Positions 42,245-50,965 of a DNA stretch of 64,000 nt are shown here, one piece after another. Position 1 is the first letter of the stretch, and each line of letters opens with the position of its first letter. Source of the DNA: Halobacillus naozhouensis (GTDB lineage: Bacteria > Bacillota > Bacilli > Bacillales > Halobacillaceae). The notes under the pieces are model-generated. The model did not search any database. It worked only from the letters and a program-made list of their open reading frames with translations, and was not told the DNA's origin. The position numbers were made by a program, and so were the translations under genes. The DNA lies in NCBI RefSeq assembly GCF_029714185.1, contig NZ_CP121671.1, forward strand, positions 1,054,001-1,118,000. Direction: 5' to 3'.

Positions 42245-43021
42245 ATGAAATTTGCTAGATTTCGCTACAATCATTCAGAACAATATGGGGTGGTGACAGA
42301 GGAAGGTATCAAGCCAGTGACAGGGAATATTTTTGATGAGTGGGAATTCACTGAAGACCTCCATTCATTCGAAAATGTCGAAATTCTAGCCCCTGTTTCC
42401 CCCGGTAAAGTTATTGGAATAGGCGCGAATTATGTGGCTAGTAAGGGGGAACTTCCTGATACAGTCCCTGACCTTCCCGTATTCTTTTTTAAACCTAATT
42501 CATCTATTATAGGACCAGAACAGGATGTTGTGATCCCGGATGAAATAGAGAAAATAAAGTTTGAATCAGAATTAGCTGTTGTCATCGGGAAGGAGGCAAA
42601 GAATCTCTCTAAAGATCAAGTGCTTGACCACGTTTTTGGTTATACGTTAGGTAATGATGTGACAGCGCCTCAATTTTTCCATGAAGATGGTCATTGGACA
42701 GTGGGGAAGTCCTTTGATACCTTTACACCGCTTGGTCCAGTAGTTGAAACAGAGCTAGATCCGTTAAAGGTAAGAGTGAGAGCTGAAGTTAATGGTGAAG
42801 TAAAGCAAAACAGCCCTACGGAACTGATGATTGTCCCATTGAAAGAGATGATTGCCTATCTGTCTACAGTCATGACCTTGAATCCAGGGGATGTGATTCT
42901 TACGGGGAGTCCACTCGGGGCTCATTTCGTCAAAGAAGGGGATGTGATTGAATGTAAGGTAGATGAAATCGGCACATTAAGAAATACGACGGTCAACTCA
43001 CAAACTTTAGTGAGTTCCTAA
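42245..43021 (+). CDS. Fumarylacetoacetate hydrolase family protein
   Basis: 258 residues of the FAH superfamily. Metal site visible as ESELAVVIGKEAKNL (first ligands) and GYTLGNDVTAPQ. Members include oxaloacetate decarboxylases/tautomerases (B. subtilis YisK). Fifth gene of the glycolate cluster with 21 bp spacing, so an action on oxaloacetate or a related 2-keto acid near the malate end of the pathway is plausible but unproven. Confidence 0.85.
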   Translation: MKFARFRYNHSEQYGVVTEEGIKPVTGNIFDEWEFTEDLHSFENVEILAPVSPGKVIGIGANYVASKGELPDTVPDLPVFFFKPNSSIIGPEQDVVIPDEIEKIKFESELAVVIGKEAKNLSKDQVLDHVFGYTLGNDVTAPQFFHEDGHWTVGKSFDTFTPLGPVVETELDPLKVRVRAEVNGEVKQNSPTELMIVPLKEMIAYLSTVMTLNPGDVILTGSPLGAHFVKEGDVIECKVDEIGTLRNTTVNSQTLVSS

Positions 43022-43091
43022 CCTCAAACGATCCAAGGCATGAGTGATGATTAACTACCACGACCCCGCCATAAATAAATACTGTTCATTC

Positions 43092-43128
43092 AAAAAAGCA
43101 TAGCGTCACCTTATACGCTATGCTTTTT
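43092..43128 (+). terminator. Terminator of the glycolate operon
   Basis: AAAAAGCATAGCGT pairs with ACGCTATGCTTTTT (14 bp, 8-nt loop). It separates the enzyme genes from the permease gene. Confidence 0.85.
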
Positions 43129-43229
43129 CGCATTACGCTACTGCATACAGTCGCTATCCTCTACATAAATATGCCGGATAAAAAGTCAAGGTAGTGTAAT
43201 GCCATAAAATAATTTTTGGAGGGAAAATA

Positions 43230-45014
43230 ATGAACACAGGTGTCTTAGCATTATTATCGATTTTGCCGATAGTAGCTGTAGCGGTCTTTCTCGTGGGTCT
43301 TAAATGGCCAGCTAGTAAGGCCATGCCGATTTCCTATCTTGTGGCTGTGGTTTTAGCTTTGTTTGTGTGGCAGGTCCCTGGTGCTGTTGTAGCGGCAGCT
43401 TCCATTAACGGTTTAGTGGTGGCAGCAACGCTTCTCTATATTATCTTTGGTGCTATTTTATTATTAAATACTTTGCAGGAGAGCGGTGGGATCAAGACAA
43501 TTCGTCAAGGGTTTATCGGTATTTCTCCTGACCGGCGAATTCAGGTGATCATTATTGCTTGGTTATTCGGATCATTCATAGAAGGATCAGCGGGTTTTGG
43601 GACGCCGGCAGCGGTGGCTGTTCCTTTGCTCGTTGGTCTCGGATTTCCAGCAATGGCTGCTGTTGTGGCAGGGATGGTGATCCAAAGTACACCTGTTTCA
43701 TTTGGTGCGGTAGGAACACCGATTCTTGTTGGTGTACAGTCTGGCCTGGCAGCAGACCCAGGGATTACAAGTAACTTTTTAGCACTTGTAACGATGATTG
43801 GCGGCAGAGTGGCTATCCTCCATGCAATCGTCGGAACATTAATACCGTTATTTGTTGTTGCGCTAATGACAAGGTTTTTTGGGAAAAATAAATCGTTCAG
43901 TGAAGGCCTGAGAGTGTGGAAGTTTGCTTTATTCGCAGCTTTCTCTATGACCATTCCATACGTTATTGTGGCTAACCTTCTCGGACCAGAATTCCCATCG
44001 ATGATTGGCGGATTAGTTGGATTAGTGATCGTAGTTTCAGCTGCTAAAAGGGGATTCCTAATGCCTTCTAAAGAGGAGCAGTGGGATTTTGAAGAAAAAT
44101 CTCAGTGGGATCCTGAATGGACGGGAAGTATAGAAATAAAGGATATTTCTCATAAAAGTGGAAAAATGTCGATGGTTCGAGCTTGGACCCCTTATATTTT
44201 AATAGGATTGTTTTTAGTCATCACCAGATTGGAAGCGCTGCCATTCCTTGAGTTGATCAAAGCCTGGACCCTTTCAGTCCCTAATATTTTTGGAACTGAC
44301 ATTACAGCAAGCTTCCAACCCCTTTACTCACCAGGATCGGTGTTTGTTCTCGTTTCTCTCATTACATTTTTCATCCATCAAATGAATACTTCCGGTTATA
44401 AACGTGCATGGTCGCATTCTGCTAAAACCATGATTGCAGCATCGACAGCTTTAGTTTTTACTGTACCCATGGTGCAAGTCTTCCTAAATTCGGATGGAGG
44501 AGCTGCGGGGTATGAAGGTATGCCTATTGAGTTGGCTAATGGAGTCGCAGCTTTAGCAGGGGACTTCTGGCCATTGTTTGCCCCTCTTATTGGAGGAATT
44601 GGAGCATTTATAGCAGGGAGTAATACTGTTAGTAACATGATGTTTTCCCTGTTTCAATATGATGTGGGAGCACAAATTGGTGTAGACGCTTCCTGGATTG
44701 TCGCCCTCCAAGCGGTCGGTGGAGCAGCAGGGAACATGATTTGTGTGCATAATGTTGTAGCAGCCTCTGCTGTTGTTGGTTTAGTAGGAAAAGAGGGAGA
44801 GGTGATCAGGAAAACCATTATCCCATTTATATATTATATTACGACGACAGGAGCGCTCGGGTATGCGATTGTGTGGACAGCTGAAAAAGGCTGGTTTAAT
44901 TTAGGGACTGTTATTGTTTCAATCATTGGAATTCTGGCTATCTATATTATCGCCACCAATCGAAAGCGGAGTGATTTACTCCTTATGGAAAAACCTTTTA
45001 AGTCGGTGAAGTAA
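43230..45014 (+). CDS. LctP/GlcA family lactate-glycolate permease
   Basis: 594 residues, about 14 membrane helices. Family blocks GSFIEGSAGFGTPAAVAVPLLV, STPVSFGAVGTPILVGV and GSNTVSNMMFSLFQY are characteristic of the L-lactate permease family, which includes E. coli GlcA for glycolate. Placed downstream of the glycolate enzymes behind its own promoter region and a GGAGGG site, so glycolate (or lactate) uptake is likely. Confidence 0.93.
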   Translation: MNTGVLALLSILPIVAVAVFLVGLKWPASKAMPISYLVAVVLALFVWQVPGAVVAAASINGLVVAATLLYIIFGAILLLNTLQESGGIKTIRQGFIGISPDRRIQVIIIAWLFGSFIEGSAGFGTPAAVAVPLLVGLGFPAMAAVVAGMVIQSTPVSFGAVGTPILVGVQSGLAADPGITSNFLALVTMIGGRVAILHAIVGTLIPLFVVALMTRFFGKNKSFSEGLRVWKFALFAAFSMTIPYVIVANLLGPEFPSMIGGLVGLVIVVSAAKRGFLMPSKEEQWDFEEKSQWDPEWTGSIEIKDISHKSGKMSMVRAWTPYILIGLFLVITRLEALPFLELIKAWTLSVPNIFGTDITASFQPLYSPGSVFVLVSLITFFIHQMNTSGYKRAWSHSAKTMIAASTALVFTVPMVQVFLNSDGGAAGYEGMPIELANGVAALAGDFWPLFAPLIGGIGAFIAGSNTVSNMMFSLFQYDVGAQIGVDASWIVALQAVGGAAGNMICVHNVVAASAVVGLVGKEGEVIRKTIIPFIYYITTTGALGYAIVWTAEKGWFNLGTVIVSIIGILAIYIIATNRKRSDLLLMEKPFKSVK

Positions 45015-45018
45015 CAGG

Positions 45019-45058
45019 AAAATCCGATTCAACCCTTTACTGTTGAATCGGATTTTTT
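45019..45058. terminator. Bidirectional terminator
   Basis: 15-bp perfect stem (core CCGATTCAAC/GTTGAATCGG) with T-run, between the convergent permease and DUF420 genes. Confidence 0.9.
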
Positions 45059-45065
45059 GTGCTGT

Positions 45066-45599
45066 TTAATAATAAGGTGAAATCATTAAATAGACGATGA
45101 CGCCGGTTAAGCTTACATATAACCACATCGGCATCGTCCAGCGTGCAATTTTTCTATGGCGTTCATCCTGACGGTTGAGACCGCGGAATAAAGTAATCAG
45201 AGCCATAGGAACGATTGCGATGGATAGTAAAATGTGTGAAATTAAAATAAAGTAGTACCCATACATAATCAATCCGTCCGCGCCAAAGTGCGTTGACTCA
45301 GCAAGCGCATGGTAAGTGACGTACGAAAGCAGAAAGAAGAAAGTTGTCGTAAAGGCTGCCAGCACAAATCGTTTATGGACTGTAATGTTTCGTTGTTTAA
45401 TCATAAATAGCGCTGCCAGCAGAAAGATGAACGTAAAGCTATTTAATACGGCATTTAACAAGGGCAGAAATGTTACATCAAGATGGCTGAATTGGTCCAG
45501 CTTTGGCATAAAGAAAAGCAAAGCAATTAAACCATTAATGGCCAGGGTAAGAATGACTACAATTCCTGTATAATTTTTTTGATTAGTTGTCGTTTTCAT
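45066..45599 (-). CDS. DUF420 family membrane protein (YozB/CtaM-like)
   Basis: 177 residues from the ATG at 45599 (AAGGAG upstream; a TTG 15 bases earlier extends the frame without a site). Five membrane helices with conserved histidines in KRFVLAAFTTTFFFLLSYVTYHAL, ISHILLSIAIVPMAL and DERHRKIARWTMPMWLYVSLTGVIVYLM. DUF420 proteins such as CtaM are involved in cytochrome aa3-type oxidase maturation. Confidence 0.88.
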   Translation of the reverse strand: MKTTTNQKNYTGIVVILTLAINGLIALLFFMPKLDQFSHLDVTFLPLLNAVLNSFTFIFLLAALFMIKQRNITVHKRFVLAAFTTTFFFLLSYVTYHALAESTHFGADGLIMYGYYFILISHILLSIAIVPMALITLFRGLNRQDERHRKIARWTMPMWLYVSLTGVIVYLMISPYY

Positions 45600-45866
45600 T
45601 TGTGTCTCCTTCAAATATATTTGCTATCTAGGCGTAGTATAAGATTTGATATAAAAAGTAACTAATCTAATTTTAACAGAAATATTCCCTGTACCAATCT
45701 AAATGCTGATTTAGTCAAAAAGATGTCGAAATCTATGTAGCCCTACAGGACGTAGGGTCATTCGGCGGTACGGTCCAATTCCTGAATGACTGACCGAAGA
45801 ACCTCCCAGACACTGAAGGGGAATCTTCACGAACATAATGTAGTTGCCCTTGAAGAACACAACAGA

Positions 45867-45934
45867 GGAAGTTCGACTAAGTTCGGCTTATAAGGAAGTT
45901 CGGTTAAGACCGGGAATAGCGGAAGTTCGGTTAA
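45867..45934 (+). repeat. Three copies of a 14-nt unit with 27-nt period
   Basis: GGAAGTTCGACTAA (45867), GGAAGTTCGGTTAA (45894) and GGAAGTTCGGTTAA (45921), each exactly 27 nt apart, with a partial extra copy GTTCGGCTTA (45881). They lie in the gap 45600-45985, which has no credible gene. An 83-codon frame runs through the repeats, but its repetitive residues (EVRL) and overlap with the PLD-like gene argue against it. Confidence 0.6.
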
Positions 45935-45985
45935 AAACGGCACGCCCTGTGCCAACACCGAACTACCCCACATTCGTGCGAGGGC

Positions 45986-46576
45986 CTAAGCATATTTCTC
46001 GTCGGTATCCTGTGAATAAGGACTGTAATGTGAGCTGTCATTCCACATTGAATCGAACTTGTCGGTCCACTCCTCACCGATCTTTTTGCCCCTGATGACG
46101 ACCAGTACTTCATCATTTTTATTCTCAGCTGAATACGTGAAATTATAGGACCCGGTAGTGACAAGGTTCTGATCTGAGATCATGACTTTTAAATGCATAT
46201 TTCCATCGTAAGTGTTGACTTTAACGGGTACACCAGCCTCGATTAGCTTCTGGATATTTGCGGTTTGTTTTGATAGATCACTCGTTTGGGTTCTATCAGT
46301 AATCACTCGAACGTTTACCCCTCGCTTGGTAGCCTTGGTGATCTGTGTAACAAAATCGGTTTCCGTTAATAAAAACATAGCTACATCTAATGTCTTTTTC
46401 GTGTGATCGATGACTTCTTTAACTTTTTGTTTAGGTGATTTATTTGATTTCGTAAACACATACTCCACAGGGGTGAGGGGTATGTGTTCCGTGTGGTCTT
46501 TTTGTGAAAACTTATAGACCCCATAAGAAATCGAACCGATGAGTAAAGTTGTTCCCGCAGTAATGACGAGGTCCAT
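45986..46576 (-). CDS. Membrane-anchored PLD-like (HKD) protein
   Basis: 196 residues: an N-terminal helix (about 2-22) then one phospholipase-D-like domain with a single HKD motif HLKVMISDQNLVTTGSYNFT. One motif and small size fit the Nuc-type endonuclease group (acting as a dimer), rather than two-motif lipid enzymes. A nuclease or phosphodiesterase activity at the membrane is inferred. Confidence 0.85.
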   Translation of the reverse strand: MDLVITAGTTLLIGSISYGVYKFSQKDHTEHIPLTPVEYVFTKSNKSPKQKVKEVIDHTKKTLDVAMFLLTETDFVTQITKATKRGVNVRVITDRTQTSDLSKQTANIQKLIEAGVPVKVNTYDGNMHLKVMISDQNLVTTGSYNFTYSAENKNDEVLVVIRGKKIGEEWTDKFDSMWNDSSHYSPYSQDTDEKYA

Positions 46577-46645
46577 CGATATCCCTTCTTTCTTGATAAT
46601 AGTTCACTATATGCTTGTTACTTTTTGTCCTATTCTCAAAAAAAG

Positions 46646-46669
46646 AACAAGATGTTAGCTCATCTTGTT
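46646..46669 (-). terminator. Terminator of the LD-carboxypeptidase gene
   Basis: AACAAGATG and CATCTTGTT with 6-nt loop; on the reverse strand a T-run (CTTTTTTT) follows. Confidence 0.8.
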
Positions 46670-46684
46670 TAGAATCAATGGATT

Positions 46685-47605
46685 TTATTGTACCCCTGGA
46701 TTTATTTTTAGTGTTTTTGAAGGGCTCGAAAGTGTAGCCAGACTGCCCAGAGGCACGGCAAAGTGGGGCAGACAATGACCAATTTTAAACCCTGATAAGA
46801 CAGGTTTCTTAAGCGAAGAAAAATAGAAGTTGAAAACTTGTTCCAGTGTTAAGGAACCTTCTGGGTTTTTCGGTGTTGCTTTACTAAAATCACCGATGAT
46901 AACTCCTGCTGCTTGATCTAACTTCCCGGCAAGTTTAAGCTGGCTTAAGAAGGAGTCGATGCGATAAGGTTCCTCGCCAACGTCCTCAATGAGTAACAAT
47001 TTATTTCTCGTATCCATTTCATATGCAGATCCGATTGAATTTACAAGTAAGGATAGATTACCCCCGACAATTTCACCGCAAGCCTCGCCATGGCTAATGA
47101 TGTTAAGAGGGGATATAGCTTCGGAATAGGTTAACACCATTGGTTCAAACAGCTGTTGAAACATCGATTTAGATAAGGGGTCAAAGTTTTCCTTCCCTAC
47201 ATCTGAACAAAGCATGGGACCGTGAAAAGTAACAAGCCCTGTCTGTTGCTGAATGGATGTATGTAAAAAGGTAATATCACTGTAGCCCCAAAAGATTTTT
47301 GGATTTCGTTTAATAAGCTTGTAATCAATGAATCGTGCTATTCGACTCGTGCCATAACCACCGCCGGCACAAATAATACCGCTGATCGAAGAGTCGGCAA
47401 ACATGGTATGAAGGTCCTCGAGCCTTTGGGAGTCGGTGCCAGCCAAATAGCCATATTCACTTCTCACATGTGGTGCGATTTTGACATGCAAACCGAGTTG
47501 GTGGAGAAAATGAAGCGAACATTGTAAATTCGATAAGTTTGGCGGACTAGCTGGCGCGACCACACCAACAGTGTCACCGGATTTCAGTTTTTTAGGAAGT
47601 AACAA
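46685..47605 (-). CDS. S66 family LD-carboxypeptidase
   Basis: 306 residues. TTG start at 47605 with AAGGAG 8 nt upstream. Motifs: GVVAPASPPN near the start, GGYGTSRIA, and the nucleophile serine in FWGYSDITFLHTSI; the Glu/His partners lie in LLLIEDVGEEPYRIDSFL. Cleaves D-Ala from murein tetrapeptides (or related LD bonds). Resembles B. subtilis YkfA, which is encoded with the dpp/ykf genes. Confidence 0.9.
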   Translation of the reverse strand: MLLPKKLKSGDTVGVVAPASPPNLSNLQCSLHFLHQLGLHVKIAPHVRSEYGYLAGTDSQRLEDLHTMFADSSISGIICAGGGYGTSRIARFIDYKLIKRNPKIFWGYSDITFLHTSIQQQTGLVTFHGPMLCSDVGKENFDPLSKSMFQQLFEPMVLTYSEAISPLNIISHGEACGEIVGGNLSLLVNSIGSAYEMDTRNKLLLIEDVGEEPYRIDSFLSQLKLAGKLDQAAGVIIGDFSKATPKNPEGSLTLEQVFNFYFSSLKKPVLSGFKIGHCLPHFAVPLGSLATLSSPSKTLKINPGVQ

Positions 47606-47663
47606 TTAAATTTCTCCTTCCCTCAATGTGTTTTCAGCAAGAATTCATGTTAAAAGCCCGAAA

Positions 47664-47679
47664 ATAAGAGCGCTCTTAT
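47664..47679. promoter_or_regulatory. Perfect 16-nt palindrome between two peptidase genes
   Basis: ATAAGAGCGCTCTTAT reads the same on both strands. It lies upstream of the LD-carboxypeptidase gene and behind the D-aminopeptidase gene. Could be an operator or part of a terminator; no evidence decides. Confidence 0.35.
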
Positions 47680-47816
47680 AGAACCTTTTTTCGCTAATAA
47701 AATGCTGACAACCGCTCACCTTAAGCCTTTTTGAGATCAACACGCCATTAATTTTCCTGTGGTTTAAACCTCTCCGTTATTGTATGCAAAGAGCTCCTTT
47801 ATAAAGTACTTTTTGA

Positions 47817-48641
47817 CTAACTGAAAGTGGTCCGATCAGCGAGTTCTGTCATCACTAACATGGCTTGGTAAGCTTCGCGGATATCTTTTGCTTTATAGGA
47901 AACGATCGTAGTACCCAGCTCGAGTTCAGTGCCTGGCATAAGATTCGCCCATTCAGCTTGACCGTAATTGGTAAATTCAATCCGTAGAGTAGGATGGGAA
48001 GGCGGGACAAGCGGCTGAATCTTAGTCCGGTTTTGAATAGCCTGCGCTGTTTTATGCTGGAGAAGTTCGCCGGCTCTCTTTGGTGACAATGTTTTGACAG
48101 CGGAACGGGAAATGGTTTCTTTTACGGGAGCGGTGATGACATGTGGAATAAGCTTCTCCGCTTCCTGTGCAGCCATATCATCCCCTGAAACCATGAGGAC
48201 AGGGATACCATAATACCCAGCATAATAAGCGTTTAGACCAAGTTCACCAACAGCTACATCATCAATAAAAAAGTTGCGGACGCTGTTCGTCATCGAGTGG
48301 GACATAACACCTCTGTTTCCTGCTCGCGCATGATAACCTAGAAAAATAGCTCCTTCATACGTGTGGTCCAGTCCCTGGACCATGGAAAAAGGTTTAACGT
48401 CCCCTGTAATCAGTTGGACGTCAGGGTGAAGCCGTTCGACTAGCAGGTTATTCATCTTAGAGTGGCTGTCATTCACGACTAATTCCGAGGCTTCGTAGTC
48501 AAAAGCAGCTTGAACCACATAATTTGTTTCCTCTGTCATGATGAGTCGTCCTCTTTCATAATTGTGACTGTTTGCCTCAACAAATGACGAATCAGGTAAA
48601 CCTGTAACACCTTCCATATCAACAGAAATGTAAAGCTTCAT
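47817..48641 (-). CDS. dppA: M55 family D-aminopeptidase
   Basis: 274 residues of the DppA family, zinc peptidase releasing N-terminal D-amino acids. Metal-binding start MKLYISVDMEGVTGL (D8, E10) and later LVVNDSHSKMNNLL, AIFLGYHARAG and HSMTNSVRNFF. Sits next to an LD-carboxypeptidase gene. Together they suggest recycling of D-amino acids from cell-wall peptides, as in the B. subtilis dpp-ykf operon, but no dipeptide transporter is in the window. Confidence 0.9.
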   Translation of the reverse strand: MKLYISVDMEGVTGLPDSSFVEANSHNYERGRLIMTEETNYVVQAAFDYEASELVVNDSHSKMNNLLVERLHPDVQLITGDVKPFSMVQGLDHTYEGAIFLGYHARAGNRGVMSHSMTNSVRNFFIDDVAVGELGLNAYYAGYYGIPVLMVSGDDMAAQEAEKLIPHVITAPVKETISRSAVKTLSPKRAGELLQHKTAQAIQNRTKIQPLVPPSHPTLRIEFTNYGQAEWANLMPGTELELGTTIVSYKAKDIREAYQAMLVMTELADRTTFS

Positions 48642-48816
48642 ATGAATCTGCCCCTTCCGTAATTTTAATAATTTTCAAACAATCGTATCAGTATTTTATC
48701 ATGATGACAATCTTTATGGAGGGAGGAGGAGTGGGGCGGAGATCTCGTTTCATCTCGTTAGGAAAGGGGAATACTATTGATTATGAAAAAGTTTATTGGG
48801 CGGGAGGTATTAGATT

Positions 48817-49518
48817 TTGCTGTTTTCCGGGACAAAACTTTCCGATCTTTCAAAAATGTCCGTTTTATTGATTATTGCAGGATTTGCTGCAGTTGGAAGT
48901 GCTGCTTTCATATTTATTGAAATAGCAGAAGATGTTATAGAAAAAGAGAAATTTGCCATCGATCAGGCTGCTACGAATATCGTGAACATGATTAGTTCTG
49001 AACAGCTTTCTATGATTGTGGGGTGGATTACAGATATAGGGTCTGTGCCACTGATTACGATTCTATCGATCATTTTGGCTGGTTACCTATTGTTTTTCTC
49101 TTCATTTAGTGCGTGGGTAACGGTTTACTTTGCAGTCAATATGATTGGAATCAGTTTATTGACCAAAGGCTTAAAGCTGCTATTTGAAAGGCAGAGGCCT
49201 GATATTCTTGCACAGTATGATGGCACAGGTTTTAGCTTCCCAAGTGGGCATACAACGGGGGCGGCTACTTTTTACGGGTTTTTTATCTACCTTATCGTGA
49301 TTAGTTCATTAGATAAAAAATGGAAATGGCCGATTAATGTCGGATTAATGATCGTCATTTTGCTGGTTGCTCTCAGTCGTGTGTACTTGGGCGTTCACTT
49401 TTTTACAGATATTATCGCGGGTCTCTTACTGGGGCTTTCTTGGCTATTTATTTGTATTGGTGCACTGGAGCTCACGATTTGGAGGCAGAGAAGCAGGCAA
49501 AGAAAGTCGATAAGTTAG
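48817..49518 (+). CDS. PAP2 superfamily membrane phosphatase
   Basis: 233 residues, six helices. The three PAP2 motifs are intact: KLLFERQRP, FSFPSGHTTGA and SRVYLGVHFFTDIIAG. TTG start at 48817 with GGGAGG 9 nt before. Probably dephosphorylates phosphatidylglycerol-phosphate or undecaprenyl-diphosphate; which cannot be told. Confidence 0.9.
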   Translation: MLFSGTKLSDLSKMSVLLIIAGFAAVGSAAFIFIEIAEDVIEKEKFAIDQAATNIVNMISSEQLSMIVGWITDIGSVPLITILSIILAGYLLFFSSFSAWVTVYFAVNMIGISLLTKGLKLLFERQRPDILAQYDGTGFSFPSGHTTGAATFYGFFIYLIVISSLDKKWKWPINVGLMIVILLVALSRVYLGVHFFTDIIAGLLLGLSWLFICIGALELTIWRQRSRQRKSIS

Positions 49519-49567
49519 GCAAGTTTGCGAATCGGGTAAGGATAAGTAGAAGGAGTTGAGGAGAAGC

Positions 49568-49729
49568 ATGTTATATATTCTAGCGATACTATTGCCGCCG
49601 GTAGCGGTTCTATTTACAGGAAAACCGTTAAAAGCGTTATTAAACTTACTCTTAACGATGATCTTTTATGTGCCAGGTGCTGTACACGCAGCTGTGGTCG
49701 TTAAAGGACATTATGATAGTAAAAAATGA
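49568..49729 (+). CDS. Pmp3/YqaE family small membrane protein
   Basis: 53 residues, two helices. MLYILAILLPPVAVLFTGKP and LLTMIFYVPGAVHAAVVVKG follow the Pmp3 pattern (LxxLLPPxAV... YxPGxIHAxxVV). GAGGAG precedes the ATG. Pmp3-like proteins affect membrane potential and salt tolerance in yeast and plants. Transcribed behind the PAP2 gene. Confidence 0.85.
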   Translation: MLYILAILLPPVAVLFTGKPLKALLNLLLTMIFYVPGAVHAAVVVKGHYDSKK

Positions 49730-49735
49730 CATTAA

Positions 49736-49769
49736 AATGGAGCTCACATCATTAGGTGTGAGCTCCATT
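49736..49769. terminator. Bidirectional terminator
   Basis: AATGGAGCTCACA and TGTGAGCTCCATT, 13-bp perfect stem, 8-nt loop, between the convergent Pmp3 and queE genes. Confidence 0.85.
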
Positions 49770-49770
49770 G

Positions 49771-50499
49771 TTATACGCCGCGCTTGTTACCCCAAAGCAA
49801 GGCATGTACTTGCGGCAGCACACGCACATGGTTAAGAGTCGTAGAAGCAACGACTTGGTCGATCAGCCATTCATATTTTGTTAAAAGATCTGAGGCTAAA
49901 CGAGCAGGTTCAGATTCCTGTAAATCATCATTCCCGACTTGAAGGAAGAAGGGAATAGCAGGATATCGTTGGTGGACCTGCTCGGCATACTTAAGGTCTT
50001 CCTCTCCAAAAATAACCACTTTAAGGCTTGTGTGCTCCAGCCTGCCATTTGACTTCAAACGTTCAACGATGTCGTCTAACACATTCCAGTTGGTTGTCAT
50101 GTTAGAACTTGGGGGTTTGGGCGAGATTGTTAAATCATCGATGGTTAGAAACCAGTCTTGCCAGCGGCTCCCCTGGGTTTCAAGTGCTACTTCTATACTT
50201 AATTCATGAAGCGCATCAATTAATTCATGAAGGTTTTTTAACAGGGCCGGATTGCCGCCGGATATCGTCACATGGTCAAAATGGTCGCCGCCGGTTTCTT
50301 TAAGCTGCTGGACAACTTCCTCAGTCGTGAGGCGCTGCACTTCTTCTTTAGCACTGCCATCCCAAGTGAAAGCCGAATCACACCAGGAACAGCTGTAGTC
50401 ACATCCAGCAGTACGGACAAACATTGTTTTTCTTCCAACTACCATACCTTCTCCTTGAATGGTAGGTCCGAAGATTTCTAAGACAGGGAATTTATTCAT
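49771..50499 (-). CDS. queE: 7-carboxy-7-deazaguanine synthase
   Basis: Radical SAM enzyme forming the deazaguanine ring of queuosine. 242 residues. Starts NKFPVLEIFGPTIQGEGMVVG; cluster cysteines in CDYSCSWCD (CxxxCxxC); VTISGGNPALL is the SAM-binding GGE-like motif. Start overlaps the queD stop. Third gene of queCDE. Confidence 0.96.
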   Translation of the reverse strand: MNKFPVLEIFGPTIQGEGMVVGRKTMFVRTAGCDYSCSWCDSAFTWDGSAKEEVQRLTTEEVVQQLKETGGDHFDHVTISGGNPALLKNLHELIDALHELSIEVALETQGSRWQDWFLTIDDLTISPKPPSSNMTTNWNVLDDIVERLKSNGRLEHTSLKVVIFGEEDLKYAEQVHQRYPAIPFFLQVGNDDLQESEPARLASDLLTKYEWLIDQVVASTTLNHVRVLPQVHALLWGNKRGV

Positions 50500-50965
50500 C
50501 GTTCATCCACTCCCGTCTAGCCTCGGCATAGCTTGTTGGTGTTTCATAAAGTTTAACGAATTCCGTACGCAGATCATCTCGCTGATTGTTTAAGGCCTGG
50601 TCCATTTTCTCATAGATCCAGAACACCATATTTTCAGCTGTTGTATTCATCTGTGGCAATGTGTCGTTCAAATAACGGTGGTCGAGGTGGACTTCAATTT
50701 GCTCTTTCCAGATGGTCTTAATGTCCCCAAAGTCGATGACAATCCCAATGTCGTCGACGTACCCACTAATGCCAAAAATGACTTTATACGTATGGCCGTG
50801 AAGGTTTTTACACTTTCCTTCATAACAATGCAAATGGTGGGCGGCATCAAAGGTGAACTCCTTACTGACAAGCACCCGTTTGTTATGATATTTCAGTTCA
50901 TGCCGCTTAATATCTTCATCAATTTTCTGCAAGTTTTCTACGATGGTAAACCCGTACTGCTGCAT
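50492..50965 (-). CDS. queD: 6-carboxy-5,6,7,8-tetrahydropterin synthase
   Basis: 157 residues of the PTPS/QueD family. Zinc histidines in FDAAHHLHCYEGKCKNLHGHTYKV, including the catalytic cysteine in CKNLHGH; Glu in TAENMVFWIY. About 30 residues of N-terminal extension precede the family core. One-base overlap with queC. Confidence 0.95.
   Translation of the reverse strand: MQQYGFTIVENLQKIDEDIKRHELKYHNKRVLVSKEFTFDAAHHLHCYEGKCKNLHGHTYKVIFGISGYVDDIGIVIDFGDIKTIWKEQIEVHLDHRYLNDTLPQMNTTAENMVFWIYEKMDQALNNQRDDLRTEFVKLYETPTSYAEARREWMNDE

Noticed and set aside
45844..46095. 83-codon forward frame with EVRL repeats
   Set aside because: Its repetitive protein comes from the 27-nt DNA repeat, it overlaps the well supported PLD-like gene and has no proper start signal.
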